NCBI GenBank assembly: GCA_937893205.1
Contig: CALBJU010000136.1
Location: 1-6,284, forward strand
DNA length: 6,284 nucleotides
Origin: an uncultured Bacteroidota bacterium
GTDB taxonomy: Bacteria > Bacteroidota > Rhodothermia > Rhodothermales > UBA10348
Direction: 5' to 3'
In this document: one piece after another, positions 6,152 through 6,284 of the stretch
How positions within the stretch are numbered: position 1 is the first letter of the stretch
How the letters are laid out: every line of letters begins with the position of its first letter
The notes under the pieces: generated by a model
Told to the model about the DNA's origin: nothing
Seen by the model: the letters and a program-made list of their open reading frames with translations, nothing else
The model's database searches: none
Position numbers and translations under genes: made by a program

Positions 6152-6284
6152 TTCAAGAATTCTAGGATGGTCTGCATCACGAGTTCACGGACGCGGACAT
6201 CACCGATGGTTTCGAATGGAAATCCCATAACGAGCGACCCACCTCTACCCTTTCTCCCGACCACGGCGCTCATGTTGTTGTCTG
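6148..6284 (-). CDS. Partial CDS, C-terminal 44 residues of a convergent gene
   Basis: The minus strand is open from the right edge to a TAG at 6150-6148. The final residues include SAVVGRKGRGGSLVMGFPFE, followed by TIGDVRVRELVMQTILEFLK. The pattern of a beta strand before GFPFET, then an amphipathic helix ending at the stop, looks like a true protein C-terminus. From memory, G-F-P-F-E-T endings of this kind close Rossmann-like or amidotransferase-like domains in secreted hydrolases of FCB-group bacteria, but 44 residues cannot establish a function. The gene converges on the SpoIID-family gene with 97 bp between their stops. The rest of it lies beyond the window. Confidence 0.68.
   Translation of the reverse strand, partial: DNNMSAVVGRKGRGGSLVMGFPFETIGDVRVRELVMQTILEFLK

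Overview
The window carries four complete protein genes and two fragments cut by its edges. It has the look of a chromosomal housekeeping region, with no insertion sequence, CRISPR array, phage gene or RNA gene that I can recognise. Translation starts are mostly poor in Shine-Dalgarno (SD) signal: the AGG abuts the accD ATG, and the SpoIID-family gene has nothing usable at its ATG. Together with the EF-G-2-like GTPase, the non-sporulation SpoIID-family protein and a GFPFET-type C-terminal fragment, this suggests a Gram-negative-type lineage near the FCB group (Bacteroidota, Rhodothermota or Balneolota-like). That placement is inference from sequence style, not a computed assignment.

Layout. 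Bases 1-91 read on the minus strand as the first 30 codons of an unrecognised protein. Bases 92-197 hold small inverted repeats. Bases 198-2318 (minus) encode an elongation factor G paralogue of the EF-G-2 type. Bases 2319-2520 form a divergent promoter region with a 12-bp-spaced direct repeat that overlaps a plausible promoter for the EF-G paralogue. On the plus strand, tsaB (GTG start at 2521) and accD (3244-4137) lie 33 bp apart and probably form one transcript. That transcript ends at a strong intrinsic terminator at 4242-4276. A gap of 440 bp follows (4138-4577). Then comes a secreted SpoIID/LytB-domain protein (4578-6050) with a long cationic Ser/Lys/Arg-rich tail. Bases 6148-6284 (minus) are the C-terminal end of a convergent gene.

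Functions. The EF-G paralogue is a translational GTPase. TsaB is part of the machinery that makes the t6A37 modification on ANN-decoding tRNAs. AccD is the beta carboxyltransferase subunit of acetyl-CoA carboxylase, the first step of fatty-acid synthesis. The SpoIID-domain protein probably acts on peptidoglycan in the envelope. Translation, membrane lipid and wall functions sit side by side, but nothing in the window shows that they form a single pathway.

I found no convincing new system. The signal most worth checking is at the end of accD. The reading frame one base back is open from 4047 to 4289. It encodes an acidic, then Gly/Ser/Ala-rich, disordered-looking tail. The repeats across the accD stop have unit lengths of 6 and 12, both multiples of three. 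This may mark a frameshift, whether a real mutation, an assembly error or recoding, in the accD tail.
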